The translations under genes and the position numbers were made by a program. Of a stretch of DNA of 64,000 nucleotides, positions 30,957 to 39,208 are shown in pieces. Source of the stretch: Acidipropionibacterium virtanenii (GTDB taxonomy: Bacteria > Actinomycetota > Actinomycetes > Propionibacteriales > Propionibacteriaceae); the NCBI RefSeq assembly GCF_003325455.1, contig NZ_CP025198.1, forward strand, positions 2,170,001 to 2,234,000, written 5' to 3'. The notes beneath the pieces were generated by a model. That model was not told where the DNA came from, did no database searches, and saw only the letters and a list, made by a program, of their open reading frames with translations. How positions within the stretch are numbered: the stretch's first letter is position 1; every line of letters begins with the position of its first letter.

Positions 30957-30975
30957 TAAGGTTTGCCTCACCTCA
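30957..30975 (+). promoter_or_regulatory. DtxR/IdeR-type iron-repressor box
   Basis: The 19-mer has AGGT and ACCT arms at the canonical 7-base spacing and matches the consensus TTAGGTTAGCCTAACCTAA at about 15 of 19 positions. It overlaps a possible -35 (TTGCCT, 30963-30968) paired at 18 bases with TAGGGT at 30987-30992. It lies 68 bases upstream of the D-lactate dehydrogenase start. Confidence 0.6.
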
Positions 30976-31030
30976 TTTCCTTCCGATAGGGTAATTGGGG
31001 GCCCTGCGTCATGGTCAGACCAGGACGGTC

Positions 31031-31036
31031 TAGGGT
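31031..31036 (+). promoter_or_regulatory. Second candidate -10 for the D-lactate dehydrogenase
   Basis: TAGGGT is followed by 6 bases and ATG 31043, the leaderless layout seen elsewhere here. It competes with the promoter overlapping the iron box, so two start sites are possible. Confidence 0.4.
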
Positions 31037-31042
31037 TGGGCC

Positions 31043-33886
31043 ATGCTTCGCAGTGATCACTCATCGATGCCCGGGGCCCTCGTCGCAGAGCTGCGGCAGT
31101 CCCTCGGCCAGCCCGCAGTCACCCAGGACACCCTCGACCTGGCGGCGGCCTCGGTCGACGCCTCCCACTACCTCCTGACCCCCGGGGCCCTGGTGCGCGC
31201 CCGTTCGGTCTCTGATGTGGCCGCGGCGATGGCTGCCGCGAAGCGGCACAAGGTCTCCCTCAATTTCCGTTCCGGCGGCACCAGCCTGTCCGGTCAGGGC
31301 CTCACCAGCGGCCTCATGGTCGACACCCGGCGGGCCTTCCGCGGCATCCAGGTGCTCGACGCCGGCAAGCGGGTGCGGGTCCAGCCCGGGGCGACCGTCC
31401 AGGCGGTCAACACCGTCCTGGGCCGGCTCGGCCGCAAACTCGGCCCCGATCCGGCCTCCTCGGTGGCCTGCACCCTGGGTGGTGTCATCGCCGACAACTC
31501 ATCGGGTATGAGCTGCGGAACCGTGGCCAACACCTACAAGACCCTCGAGTCGATGGTCATCGTGCTCACCAGCGGCACCGTCGTCGACACCGGTGACCCC
31601 GACTGCGAGGACACCCTCGCCGCCGCCGAGCCCCAGCTCGTCGAGACCCTTCTGGCGCTGCGCGACCAGTGCCGCCGCGAGGATCTGGCCACCGAGATCC
31701 GCCACCAGTTCTCCATGAAGAACACCATGGGTTACGGGATCAACTCGTTCCTCGACCACGACACCCCGGCGCAGATCCTCCAGCACCTCATGATCGGCTC
31801 CGAGGGGACCTTGGGGTTCATCGCCTCGGCGGTCCTCCGGACGCTGCCGATCATGCCGCAGATCTCCACGGCCCTGCTGCACTTCCCCACCCTCGATGAC
31901 GCCGCCAGGGCGCTGCCGGATCTGGTCGCCTCCGGCGTCTCCGTCACCGAGCTGATGGATTCGGCCTCACTGGAACTGGGCCGCAACGACCCCCGTGACG
32001 GTCACGTCATCCCACCGAGCCCCGGCGGCCACGACGCCGCCCTGCTCGTGGAGTACCACTGCCCCGACGCCGACTCGCGACGTGAGGCCGAGGAGCGCGG
32101 CAACGCCGTGATCTCCGGCCTCGAGCTGGTCAACAAGCCCGTGTTCACCGATGATCCGGCGGTCCGTGGCCCGATCTGGAACATCCGCAACGGCCTCTAC
32201 GCCAAGGTGGCCGGCACCCGACCCTCCGGCCAGACGGCGCTGCTCGAGGACATCGCCGTTCCGGTCGAGAGCCTCGCCGGGGTCTGCGGCGACCTGCAGG
32301 GGCTGTTCGGCGAGCACGGGTACCCGGAGTCGATCATCTTCGGCCATGCCAAGGACGGCAACATCCATTTCCTGGTCCTGGAGGACTTCCGCAGCAGCAA
32401 GGGCCTGGACCGCTACGAGACCTTCACCTCCGACATGGCGGAGCTGGTTCTCGGTTCGCACGGGACCCTCAAGGCCGAGCACGGGACCGGGCGGATCATG
32501 GCCCCCTTCGTCGAGAGGCAGTACGGGCCGGAGCTCTACGGCGTCATGAAGAAGGTCAAAGAGACTCTCGATCCCGCCGGCACGCTCAACCAGGGCACCA
32601 TCATCACCGACGACGAGAAGCTCCACCTCAAGGACATCAAGCTCACCCCCACCGTCCAGGAGGAGGTGGACCGCTGCGTCGAGTGCGGGTACTGCGAGCC
32701 GGTCTGCCCCAGCCGCGACCTCACCCTCACCCCGCGCCAGCGGATCGTCGTCCAGCGTGCGATCGCTCAGGCGCAGGCCGACGGGGACGAGAAGCTGGTG
32801 GCCGAACTCCGCGAGAAGGAGGAGTACAAGGTCATCCAGACCTGCGCCGTCGACGGCATGTGCGAGACGAACTGCCCCCTCCAGATCAACACCGGCGACC
32901 TTGTCCGCAGGCTGCGGGCCGAGGAGAACCCGGAGGTCTGGCAGCTCGGATGGGATGTCGTCGGCAAGGCGTGGAGCCCCTTCGTCACCGTGGCCAGCGG
33001 TGCGATGAGCGCCATCAGGCCGATCCCGGCGAAGGCCACCAATGTGGTCACCGGGGCGGCGCGGGCAGTGCTCGGCAAGGACCGCATCCCGATGGTCTCC
33101 GATGAGCTTCCGGCGGGCGGCAAGCGCCGGGTGCCCGGTCATCGTGGCGGCCAGGCGGGACGCCCGGAGGTGGTCTACATGCCGGCCTGCGTCAACACGA
33201 TGTTCGGGTCGGCGGTGCCGCAGGAGGAGACGATGCAGTTCGCGGTGATCGAACTGCTCACCGCCGCGGGCGTCGGGGTGACCGTCCCCGAGGGGATCAA
33301 CACGATCTGCTGCGGTACACCGTGGAAGTCCAAGGGCATGACGAAGGGCTACGCGAATATGCGCAAGCGCGTCGTCGACATCATGCGGCGGGCCACCCGC
33401 GACGGCGAGCTGGTCGTGCTGTCGGACGCCGTCAGCTGCTCCGAGGGCTTCGTCCATGAGCTCGAGTACGAGGGGGTCACCAACATCCGCGTGGTCGACG
33501 CCGTCCAGTACATCGCCGACGAACTGCTGCCCGCGATGCCGCCGCTGCCGAAGGTGCACTCCGCGGCCCTCCATCCGACCTGCTCGTCCACCCGGATGGG
33601 CTGGAACGATGCGATCCGCAGATGCGCCGAGGCGATCGCCGAGGAGGTCGTCATCGCAGACGCCTGGGGCTGCTGCGGATTCGCCGGTGACCGTGGGATG
33701 CTCCATCCGGAGTTGACCGCCTCGGCCACCTCCCGGGAGGCCGCCGAGCTGCAGCGCCGGCACTTCGACCTCTACCTGTCGGCCAACCGCACCTGCGAGA
33801 TCGGAATGCAGCGGGCCACCGGCAAGCCGTGGCGTCATGTGCTGAATGTGCTGGCCGAGCGGATGGTCGAGTTCGCGCCCGCCTGA
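31043..33886 (+). CDS. FAD-binding and Fe-S D-lactate dehydrogenase-like protein (Dld/GlpC fusion)
   Basis: Predicted membrane-associated flavoprotein oxidising D-lactate or another 2-hydroxyacid and passing electrons to quinone. The 947 residues hold an FAD-linked oxidase domain (SGGTSLSGQG near 77; ADNSSGMSCG near 150), an FAD C-terminal domain, a two-cluster ferredoxin module (CVECGYCEPVCP near 545 and CAVDGMCETNCP near 600) and a CCG-type Fe-S domain (CCGTPWKSKG near 756; WGCCGFAGDRGM near 875). Start ATG 31043 has no Shine-Dalgarno. An iron box lies upstream. Lactate is a key propionibacterial substrate. Exact substrate is inferred. Confidence 0.88.
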   Translation: MLRSDHSSMPGALVAELRQSLGQPAVTQDTLDLAAASVDASHYLLTPGALVRARSVSDVAAAMAAAKRHKVSLNFRSGGTSLSGQGLTSGLMVDTRRAFRGIQVLDAGKRVRVQPGATVQAVNTVLGRLGRKLGPDPASSVACTLGGVIADNSSGMSCGTVANTYKTLESMVIVLTSGTVVDTGDPDCEDTLAAAEPQLVETLLALRDQCRREDLATEIRHQFSMKNTMGYGINSFLDHDTPAQILQHLMIGSEGTLGFIASAVLRTLPIMPQISTALLHFPTLDDAARALPDLVASGVSVTELMDSASLELGRNDPRDGHVIPPSPGGHDAALLVEYHCPDADSRREAEERGNAVISGLELVNKPVFTDDPAVRGPIWNIRNGLYAKVAGTRPSGQTALLEDIAVPVESLAGVCGDLQGLFGEHGYPESIIFGHAKDGNIHFLVLEDFRSSKGLDRYETFTSDMAELVLGSHGTLKAEHGTGRIMAPFVERQYGPELYGVMKKVKETLDPAGTLNQGTIITDDEKLHLKDIKLTPTVQEEVDRCVECGYCEPVCPSRDLTLTPRQRIVVQRAIAQAQADGDEKLVAELREKEEYKVIQTCAVDGMCETNCPLQINTGDLVRRLRAEENPEVWQLGWDVVGKAWSPFVTVASGAMSAIRPIPAKATNVVTGAARAVLGKDRIPMVSDELPAGGKRRVPGHRGGQAGRPEVVYMPACVNTMFGSAVPQEETMQFAVIELLTAAGVGVTVPEGINTICCGTPWKSKGMTKGYANMRKRVVDIMRRATRDGELVVLSDAVSCSEGFVHELEYEGVTNIRVVDAVQYIADELLPAMPPLPKVHSAALHPTCSSTRMGWNDAIRRCAEAIAEEVVIADAWGCCGFAGDRGMLHPELTASATSREAAELQRRHFDLYLSANRTCEIGMQRATGKPWRHVLNVLAERMVEFAPA

Positions 33887-33894
33887 TCACCCAC

Positions 33895-33935
33895 CTCGAC
33901 AGCCCCCTCAGCCACCGGCTGAGGGGGCTGTCGAG
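33895..33935 (+). terminator. Very strong hairpin terminator after the D-lactate dehydrogenase
   Basis: A perfect 19-bp stem (33895-33913 with 33917-33935) with an ACC loop lies 8 bases past the stop. It is the most stable hairpin noticed in the window. No U tract. Confidence 0.82.
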
Positions 33936-34041
33936 CGCCTGCGCGACACCAGTCGTCGACCGCGGTCACCGACCCGCTACGCAGCGCGAGGCCAGCGACG
34001 CCGACCGGACCCATTCCGATCCACCGCTACGAGGGGGTGCA

Positions 34042-34059
34042 GGGGGAGTCGACTCCCCC
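34042..34059 (-). terminator. Palindrome after polA
   Basis: A perfect 18-base palindrome with GGGGGAGTC arms lies 11 bases past the polA stop. It is part of a G-rich repeat element (34030-34059) also found in degenerate form at 2775-2803, 10434-10461 and 36813-36849. Probably a terminator. Confidence 0.6.
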
Positions 34060-34070
34060 GCCCTTGAAGC

Positions 34071-36749
34071 TCAGTGGGCAGCCCCGAACCAGGACCGGCC
34101 GACGCCGATCGAGACCGTCAGCGGGACCGACAGGTCCATGGCGTGCCCCATGGCCTCGGTGACGACCTCGCGCACCGCGGCCTCCTCCCCTGCGGCCAGT
34201 TCCAGGATGAGTTCGTCATGGACCTGGAGCAGCACTCGCGACGACAGCCCCTTGGCTGCCAGGCCGGCGTCGGTGGCCAGCATCGCCGCCTTGATGAGAT
34301 CCGCCGCGGTGCCCTGGATCGGGGCGTTGAGAGCGGCCCGCTCGGCCATCTCCCGGCGCTGTCGGTTCGAGGAGTTGAGATCGGGAAGGTAACGTCGGCG
34401 TCCCATCAGGGTGGAGGTGAAGCCGTCCTTCCGGGCCGTCGCCACCACACCTGTGAGGTAGTCGCGCACCTTCCCGAAGCGGTCGAAGTAGTCGTCCATG
34501 AGGGCTCGCGCCTCAGGCACCGGCACCTTGAGCTGCTGGGACAGGCCGAAGGCGCTCAGGCCGTAGGCCAGCCCGTAGTTCATCGCCTTGATCTTCGAGC
34601 GCTGGGCGACGCTGACGGCGGCCGGATCGACGCCGAAGACGTGGGAGGCGGTCACCGTGTGCACGTCGAGTCCGGATCGGAACGCCTCGATGAGGGAGTC
34701 GTCCCCGGAGACATGGGCCATGATCCGCATCTCGATCTGGGAGTAGTCGGCGCTCATCAGCGCCTCGTAGCCGTCTCCGACGACGAATCCCTCGCGGATC
34801 CGTCTTCCCTCCTCGGTCCGCATCGGGATGTTCTGGAGGTTCGGCTCTGTGCTCGACAGCCGACCGGTGGCGGCGACGGTCTGCTGGTAGGTGGTGTGGA
34901 TGCGCCCGTCGTCCGAGACGCTCTTGAGCAGCCCGTCGACGGTCTGGCGCAGGCGAATGGCGTCCCGGTGCTCCAGCAGGTGGGCCAGGAAGGGGTGCTG
35001 GGTCTTCTCGAAGAGCCCGGCCAGTGCGTCGGCGTCGGTGGTGTAGCCGGACTTGGTGCGGCGGGTCTTCGGCATGTCGAGCTCGTCGAAAAGCACCTTC
35101 TGGAGCTGCTTGGGGGATCCGAGGTTCACCTCCTGGCCGATCACCTCCCAGGCCTGCTGCTGGGCGCCGCTCACCCGCCCGTCGAATTCGGAGCGCAGTG
35201 CGTCCAGCACGTCCGCATCGATGGCGATCCCGGCGCGCTCCATGGCCACCAGCGAGGTCTGGACGGGCACCTCGAGGTCGTGAAGCAGATCGAGCTCGCC
35301 GTACTGATCCAGTTCGGTCTCCATGACGGTGGCCAGCCGGGCGACCGCCACGGCCCGGGCCATGGACTCGGCCGACTGGGCGGAGCCGTCCTCGTCGAAG
35401 TCGAGCATGGCCTGCCCGGAGGCCTCCGCCGGCGAGCTCAGCTCGGCCTCCAGATGCAGACCGACAAGCTCGTCCAGCGGGTAGGAGCGCCGGTCCGGGC
35501 GCAGCAGATAGGCGGCCAGCTCGGTGTCACAGGTCAGTCCTGCGATCTCCCAACCGCGCGCCGCCAGCGCCTCGATCGGTCCCTTGGCGGCGTGCATGGC
35601 TTTGGCGGCGGTGGGATCGGCGAGCCAGACCGCCAGCGCCCGGTCATCGTCAACGCCCACCTCCACCGGGTCGAACCAGCGCGCGGCACCGTCCTGGGTC
35701 CCCAGCGCGATCCCCGTCACCTCCCCCGAGCCGGCTGCCCAGCTGCCGGTGACGTCGATGCCGATCCGGCTGCGGCGATGCTCCTTGAGCCAGTCGCCGA
35801 GCTCGCCCCCGGTCAGCACTCGGCCGTCGACGTGGATGGTCGCCGCCTGGGCGGGCTCGTCGCCGGTCGACTCCAGCGCCTGGACGCGGTCCCACAGCCC
35901 TCGGAATTCCAGGGCCTCGAAGAGCGCCCTGGTGCCCTCGCGATTCCACGACCGGTGCCCGAGGTCGTCGACCGTGGCGTCGAGATCCAGGTCGCGGATC
36001 AGGGCGTTGAGACGGCGGTTGCGCCTCACGTCGTCCAGGTGCTCGCGGAAGGACTGACCCGCCTTGCCCTTGACCGAGTCGGCCTGACGGATGAGGTTCT
36101 CCAGGCCGTCGTGGGCGGCCAACCACTTGGCCGCCGTCTTGGGGCCGACGCCGGGCACACCGGGCAGGTTGTCGGCGCTCTCCCCCACCAGCGCCGCGAG
36201 CTCCGGGTACCGCTCGGGGCGCACCAGGTACTTCTCCTCCACCGCATCGGGGGTCAGCCGGAGGAGGTCCGAGACCCCCTTCCGGGGGTACAGCAGGGTG
36301 ACGTCTTCGTCGACGAGCTGGATGGCGTCGCGGTCTCCCGAGACGATGAGGGTGCGCATGCCCTTGCGAGTGGCCCGGGTCGCCATGGTGGCGAGGATGT
36401 CGTCGGCCTCGTAGTCGGGCTTCTCGATGTGGGGGATGTTGAGGGTGTCCAGGACCTCTTTGATGAGGTCGATCTGTCCCGGGAACTCCGGCGGGATCGC
36501 CGCCCGGCCTCCCTTGTAGTCGGAGTACTGCTCGGTGCGGAAGGTGCCGCCGGCCAGGTCGAAGGCGACCGCGACGTGGCTGGGTTGCTCGTCGCGAAGC
36601 AGGTTGACCAGCATCGAGACGAATCCGTACACGGCGTTGGTGTGCTGGCCGGTACTGGTGGTGAAATTCTCCACCGGCAGGGCGAAGAACGCCCGGAAGG
36701 CCATCGAATGACCGTCGAGAATCAACAGGGTCGGCCGGGATTCGCTCAT
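34071..36749 (-). CDS. polA: DNA polymerase I
   Basis: Repair and Okazaki-fragment polymerase. The 892-residue protein has an N-terminal 5'-3' exonuclease (GHSMAFRAFFALP; DYEADDILATMA; GDRDAIQLV), a middle 3'-5' exonuclease fold whose metal-binding motif is degenerate (GIDVTGS, lacking the Asp-x-Glu pair), so proofreading is probably absent, and a C-terminal polymerase with motif A (DYSQIEMRIMAH), B (RSKIKAMNYGLAYG) and C (LQVHDELILE). The ATG at 36749 lies 7 bases after a TAGAGT -10 with no Shine-Dalgarno. A PafBC-type promoter precedes it. Confidence 0.97.
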   Translation of the reverse strand: MSESRPTLLILDGHSMAFRAFFALPVENFTTSTGQHTNAVYGFVSMLVNLLRDEQPSHVAVAFDLAGGTFRTEQYSDYKGGRAAIPPEFPGQIDLIKEVLDTLNIPHIEKPDYEADDILATMATRATRKGMRTLIVSGDRDAIQLVDEDVTLLYPRKGVSDLLRLTPDAVEEKYLVRPERYPELAALVGESADNLPGVPGVGPKTAAKWLAAHDGLENLIRQADSVKGKAGQSFREHLDDVRRNRRLNALIRDLDLDATVDDLGHRSWNREGTRALFEALEFRGLWDRVQALESTGDEPAQAATIHVDGRVLTGGELGDWLKEHRRSRIGIDVTGSWAAGSGEVTGIALGTQDGAARWFDPVEVGVDDDRALAVWLADPTAAKAMHAAKGPIEALAARGWEIAGLTCDTELAAYLLRPDRRSYPLDELVGLHLEAELSSPAEASGQAMLDFDEDGSAQSAESMARAVAVARLATVMETELDQYGELDLLHDLEVPVQTSLVAMERAGIAIDADVLDALRSEFDGRVSGAQQQAWEVIGQEVNLGSPKQLQKVLFDELDMPKTRRTKSGYTTDADALAGLFEKTQHPFLAHLLEHRDAIRLRQTVDGLLKSVSDDGRIHTTYQQTVAATGRLSSTEPNLQNIPMRTEEGRRIREGFVVGDGYEALMSADYSQIEMRIMAHVSGDDSLIEAFRSGLDVHTVTASHVFGVDPAAVSVAQRSKIKAMNYGLAYGLSAFGLSQQLKVPVPEARALMDDYFDRFGKVRDYLTGVVATARKDGFTSTLMGRRRYLPDLNSSNRQRREMAERAALNAPIQGTAADLIKAAMLATDAGLAAKGLSSRVLLQVHDELILELAAGEEAAVREVVTEAMGHAMDLSVPLTVSIGVGRSWFGAAH

Positions 36750-36756
36750 GGGGGAG

Positions 36757-36779
36757 ACTCTAGCGGCCCACCCCGACAG
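36757..36779 (-). promoter_or_regulatory. RecA-NDp/PafBC-type promoter of polA
   Basis: On the minus strand CTGTCGGGG, 8 bases, TAGAGT, then 7 bases to the ATG. Seven of nine positions match TTGTCRGTG with exact spacing, the third such promoter on a repair gene in the window. Confidence 0.66.
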
Positions 36780-36830
36780 CCGGCCTGCGACGCCGCCCCG
36801 ACCCGGGCAGGATCCCCCGCCAGGGGGTTC

Positions 36831-36849
36831 AAGGGGGGTTGCCCCCCTT
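36831..36849 (-). terminator. Hairpin terminator after cobF
   Basis: An 8-bp stem (36831-36838 with 36842-36849) with a 3-base loop begins 3 bases after the cobF stop. A second small hairpin (CCCCC/GGGGG) lies just beyond. The element resembles the G-rich repeat after polA. Confidence 0.6.
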
Positions 36850-36852
36850 CTT

Positions 36853-37614
36853 TCAGATGCGCCGCCTGATCAGGTATGTGTCGAAGATCCAGCCCTTGCG
36901 GGCCACCGCCGCGGCGCGTACCTCCAGGATCTCCTCGCGCACGGCCGCCAGGTCCCCGCTGATGAGGATCTCGTCGGCGGTGCCCAGGTAGGCGCCCCAG
37001 TAGATGTCCAGTCCCGCCGGGTCGATGTTCGCGAAGGTCTGGTGGCCGTCGAGCATGGCCACGACGTCGTCGGTCCCCTCCGGCATACCGTCGGCCAGCA
37101 GTCGGGCGGGTTCGATGACGACGGCACGCCCCTGCCGGTTCAGGGGGATCTGATGTGCGGCCGCCAGTGCCAGCACACTGCTGATGCCGGGGATCACCTG
37201 CACCCCGATCTCACGGTCGCTGACCCGCACGAGCTCCTTGACGATCGCCAGGGTGCTCTCGTAGAGGGAGGGGTCCCCCCAGACCAGGAATCCGCCCGCC
37301 TGGCCCTCGCCGATCTCGGCGGCCACGGCGTCCGACCACTGCTGCAGCCTCTGCTGCCGCCAGGTGCGCACGGCCGCCGGGTAGTCCGGGGTGCTGCGCC
37401 ACGGCCGGGGCGGGTCGTGCAGCTCCACGGTGCGCAACGGGGCGCTACGGTGCTCCTCGACGATCTGCCGGCGGACCTCGACGAACTCGTCGAGCTCCTT
37501 CTCCTTGATCACCACGAAGAGCACGTCCAGCTCGCGGACGGCGCGGGCAGCGGCCCCGGTCACCCATTCGGGGTTCCCGGCACCGATACCGATGAGTTTC
37601 AGTTGAGAGGCCAT
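36853..37614 (-). CDS. cobF: Precorrin-6A synthase (deacetylating), CobF-like
   Basis: SAM-dependent methyltransferase that, in the aerobic cobalamin pathway, methylates C-1 of precorrin-5 with loss of acetate. The 253-residue protein has the tetrapyrrole-methylase start LIGIGAGNPEWVT, GGFLVWGDPSLYEST near 108 and VIPGISSVLALAAAH near 140. The ATG at 37614 has an AAGGGC-type Shine-Dalgarno. No other cobalamin gene and no cobalamin riboswitch is seen nearby. Propionibacteria are best known for the anaerobic pathway using CbiD at this step, so an isolated cobF is notable. Confidence 0.88.
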   Translation of the reverse strand: MASQLKLIGIGAGNPEWVTGAAARAVRELDVLFVVIKEKELDEFVEVRRQIVEEHRSAPLRTVELHDPPRPWRSTPDYPAAVRTWRQQRLQQWSDAVAAEIGEGQAGGFLVWGDPSLYESTLAIVKELVRVSDREIGVQVIPGISSVLALAAAHQIPLNRQGRAVVIEPARLLADGMPEGTDDVVAMLDGHQTFANIDPAGLDIYWGAYLGTADEILISGDLAAVREEILEVRAAAVARKGWIFDTYLIRRRI

Positions 37615-37728
37615 CTGCCCGCCCTTTCGCGATACGACCGCAGGAATGCTACCAACCGGAGCCTCCTCGGCACGGCCCCGAGCCCTGCTGGTTGTACCCC
37701 TCTCCCCGGACGGTGGGAGGCTGTACTC

Positions 37729-38169
37729 ATGGGTTACACAACGTCAGACGGCGTGGTACTTCCGGACTGGCTGCAGGGCCTGGTCAGCCCCCTGGACGAC
37801 AAGTTGGGGGTGGCGATCCTTGAGCTCACTGCCGCCAGTTGTACCGTCTCGGCTCCGCTGCACGGCAACACGCAGCCGACAGGCCTGTGGCACGGAGGTG
37901 CCTCAGGAGTGCTGGTCGAGACCGCCGGGTCACTGGCGGCGATGTGCCATGCGCGCCAGATGGGCATGGGTGCGGTGGGTGTCGAGTTGAGTGTCTCCCA
38001 TCTGAGAGCACCGAGAGGAGACCAGATGACCGCGGTCTCGACCGCGCTCCACCTGGGCCGACACGCGACCACCCACTCGGTGGAGATCCGCGACGATCTC
38101 CACCGACTGTGCGCCGTCGGCCGGGTCAGCTGTCAGGTGATCCCCCTTGACCACACCGACTATCACTGA
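37729..38169 (+). CDS. PaaI-like hotdog-fold thioesterase
   Basis: A 146-residue hotdog-fold protein, probably an acyl-CoA thioesterase. The core motif is GLWHGGASGVLVETAGS near residue 52, with Glu at the position commonly Asp or Glu in the active site, followed by GVELSVSHLRAP. The ATG at 37729 has GGAGG 9 bases upstream, deciding the start over long upstream open frame. It diverges from cobF and converges with the ANTAR regulator. Menaquinone (DHNA-CoA) or phenylacetyl thioesters are possible substrates; the sequence does not decide. Confidence 0.82.
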   Translation: MGYTTSDGVVLPDWLQGLVSPLDDKLGVAILELTAASCTVSAPLHGNTQPTGLWHGGASGVLVETAGSLAAMCHARQMGMGAVGVELSVSHLRAPRGDQMTAVSTALHLGRHATTHSVEIRDDLHRLCAVGRVSCQVIPLDHTDYH

Positions 38170-38194
38170 CCTGATACCCAGGGGACGGCCTGCA

Positions 38195-38866
38195 TCAGCG
38201 CTTGGAGCGGTCCCGGCCCCCGTCGTGGGCGATGACGCCCTGGGCCACGTCGCGCATCGACTTGCGCAGGTCCATCGCCGTCTTCTGGATCCAGCGGAAG
38301 GCCTCGGGCTCGGACAGGCCGAGAGTGGTCTGCAGAATCCCCTTGGCCTGGTCGACGACCTTGCGCGACTCGAGTCGCTCCTCAAGATCGCTCACCTCGT
38401 CCTCGACGGCCCTGATCTCGGCGAACCTGGCCATCGCGATCTCGATGGCCGGCACGACGTCGGAGGCGTCGAAGGGCTTGACGACATAAGCCATCGCGCC
38501 CGCCTCACGCGCCCGCTCGATGAGGTCGCGCTGGCTGAAGGCCGTGAGCATGACGACCGCGCAGATGCGGTCCTCCGCGATCTTGTCGGCCGCCGTGATG
38601 CCGTCCATCTTGGGCATCTTGACGTCCATCACCACGAGGTCGGGCTCGAGTTCGGTGGCCAGTGCGACGGCTTCCTCACCGTCCCCTGCCTGCCCGACGA
38701 CCTCGTAGCCCTGCTCCTCGAGGAGTTCGACCAGGTCGAGACGGATCAGCGCCTCATCCTCAGCCACGACCACCCTGGGGCGGTCGCCTGATTCACCTGC
38801 CGAGCCATTCCCGGTTGCAGATCGGTCGGAATTCACTGTGTTACCCACGGCGGTGCTTCCTTGCAT
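38195..38866 (-). CDS. pdtaR: ANTAR-domain response regulator (PdtaR-like)
   Basis: Two-component regulator that binds nascent RNA to prevent termination. The receiver domain has VVVAEDEALIRLDL and the phosphorylated Asp in LVVMDVKMPKMDG (residue 81 from this start), with the Lys in VVKPFD. The ANTAR domain covers the last 60 residues (VVDQAKGILQTTLGLSEPEAF). Close in pattern to mycobacterial PdtaR. ATG 38866 is one option; a TTG at 38881 lies close behind a TAGGAT hexamer (38891-38896). No partner PdtaS kinase is in the window. Confidence 0.9.
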   Translation of the reverse strand: MQGSTAVGNTVNSDRSATGNGSAGESGDRPRVVVAEDEALIRLDLVELLEEQGYEVVGQAGDGEEAVALATELEPDLVVMDVKMPKMDGITAADKIAEDRICAVVMLTAFSQRDLIERAREAGAMAYVVKPFDASDVVPAIEIAMARFAEIRAVEDEVSDLEERLESRKVVDQAKGILQTTLGLSEPEAFRWIQKTAMDLRKSMRDVAQGVIAHDGGRDRSKR

Positions 38867-38881
38867 CTCTGACGCTGACAA

Positions 38882-39208
38882 TTTCCCCTCATCCTACAGT
38901 GAATGGCGGATCACCCGCACAATATGAGATGTGCGCCACGAATCCGGGCCACTGTTCCTTCTCGATTGCATGCATCGACACGGCCGACACTCGGTGTCCG
39001 GCCCCGGTTCCCCGGCATCGGTCCTCGTCACGACCGCCCCTGTCGAAGTGGTTCGACAGGGGAATCATCTCAGATCTTGACTCTGGGCGCCCACCTGCCC
39101 ACCGCACGAGCGGTTGCGGGTCGGCCGCCGGAGCCGGACCCGCCGATCCCGGCGGGACTTTCACCCGGACTGACTCTCCGCCCGGTTTGTGCCACAATGG
39201 CCGCTGCG
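38882..39208. other. Intergenic region between pdtaR and tRNA-Leu
   Basis: No gene is supported in these 327 bases. It holds a TAGGAT candidate -10 for pdtaR (38891-38896, minus) and a perfect 11-bp hairpin at 39037-39062 with a GTGG loop. A second smaller GGCGGG/CCCGCC pairing lies near 39140-39156, and the tRNA promoter is at the right end. The hairpin's owner is unclear, since it points to neither neighbour's 3' end. Confidence 0.55.
39170..39198 (+). promoter_or_regulatory. Candidate tRNA-Leu promoter
   Basis: CTGACT (39170-39175), a 17-base spacer and CACAAT (39193-39198) lie 10 bases before the mature tRNA 5' end. A reasonable sigma-70-type match. Confidence 0.5.

Noticed and set aside
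31967-33838. A 623-codon minus-strand frame opposite the D-lactate dehydrogenase
   Set aside because: Shadow frame; the plus-strand protein carries the FAD and Fe-S motifs.
34071-36749. Loss of proofreading motif in polA as a novelty
   Set aside because: A degenerate 3'-5' exonuclease is known in several bacterial Pol I proteins, including actinobacterial ones.
36750-36852. Cobalamin riboswitch or cob operon around cobF
   Set aside because: No B12-box-like sequence or other cobalamin gene was seen on either side.
34074-36869. A 931-codon open frame antisense to polA
   Set aside because: polA on the minus strand has all polymerase motifs; the antisense frame has none.
38866-38881. TTGTCAGCG near the pdtaR start, an 8 of 9 match to the PafBC 9-mer
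   Set aside because: No TANNNT hexamer lies 8 bases downstream and the match overlaps the possible coding start.
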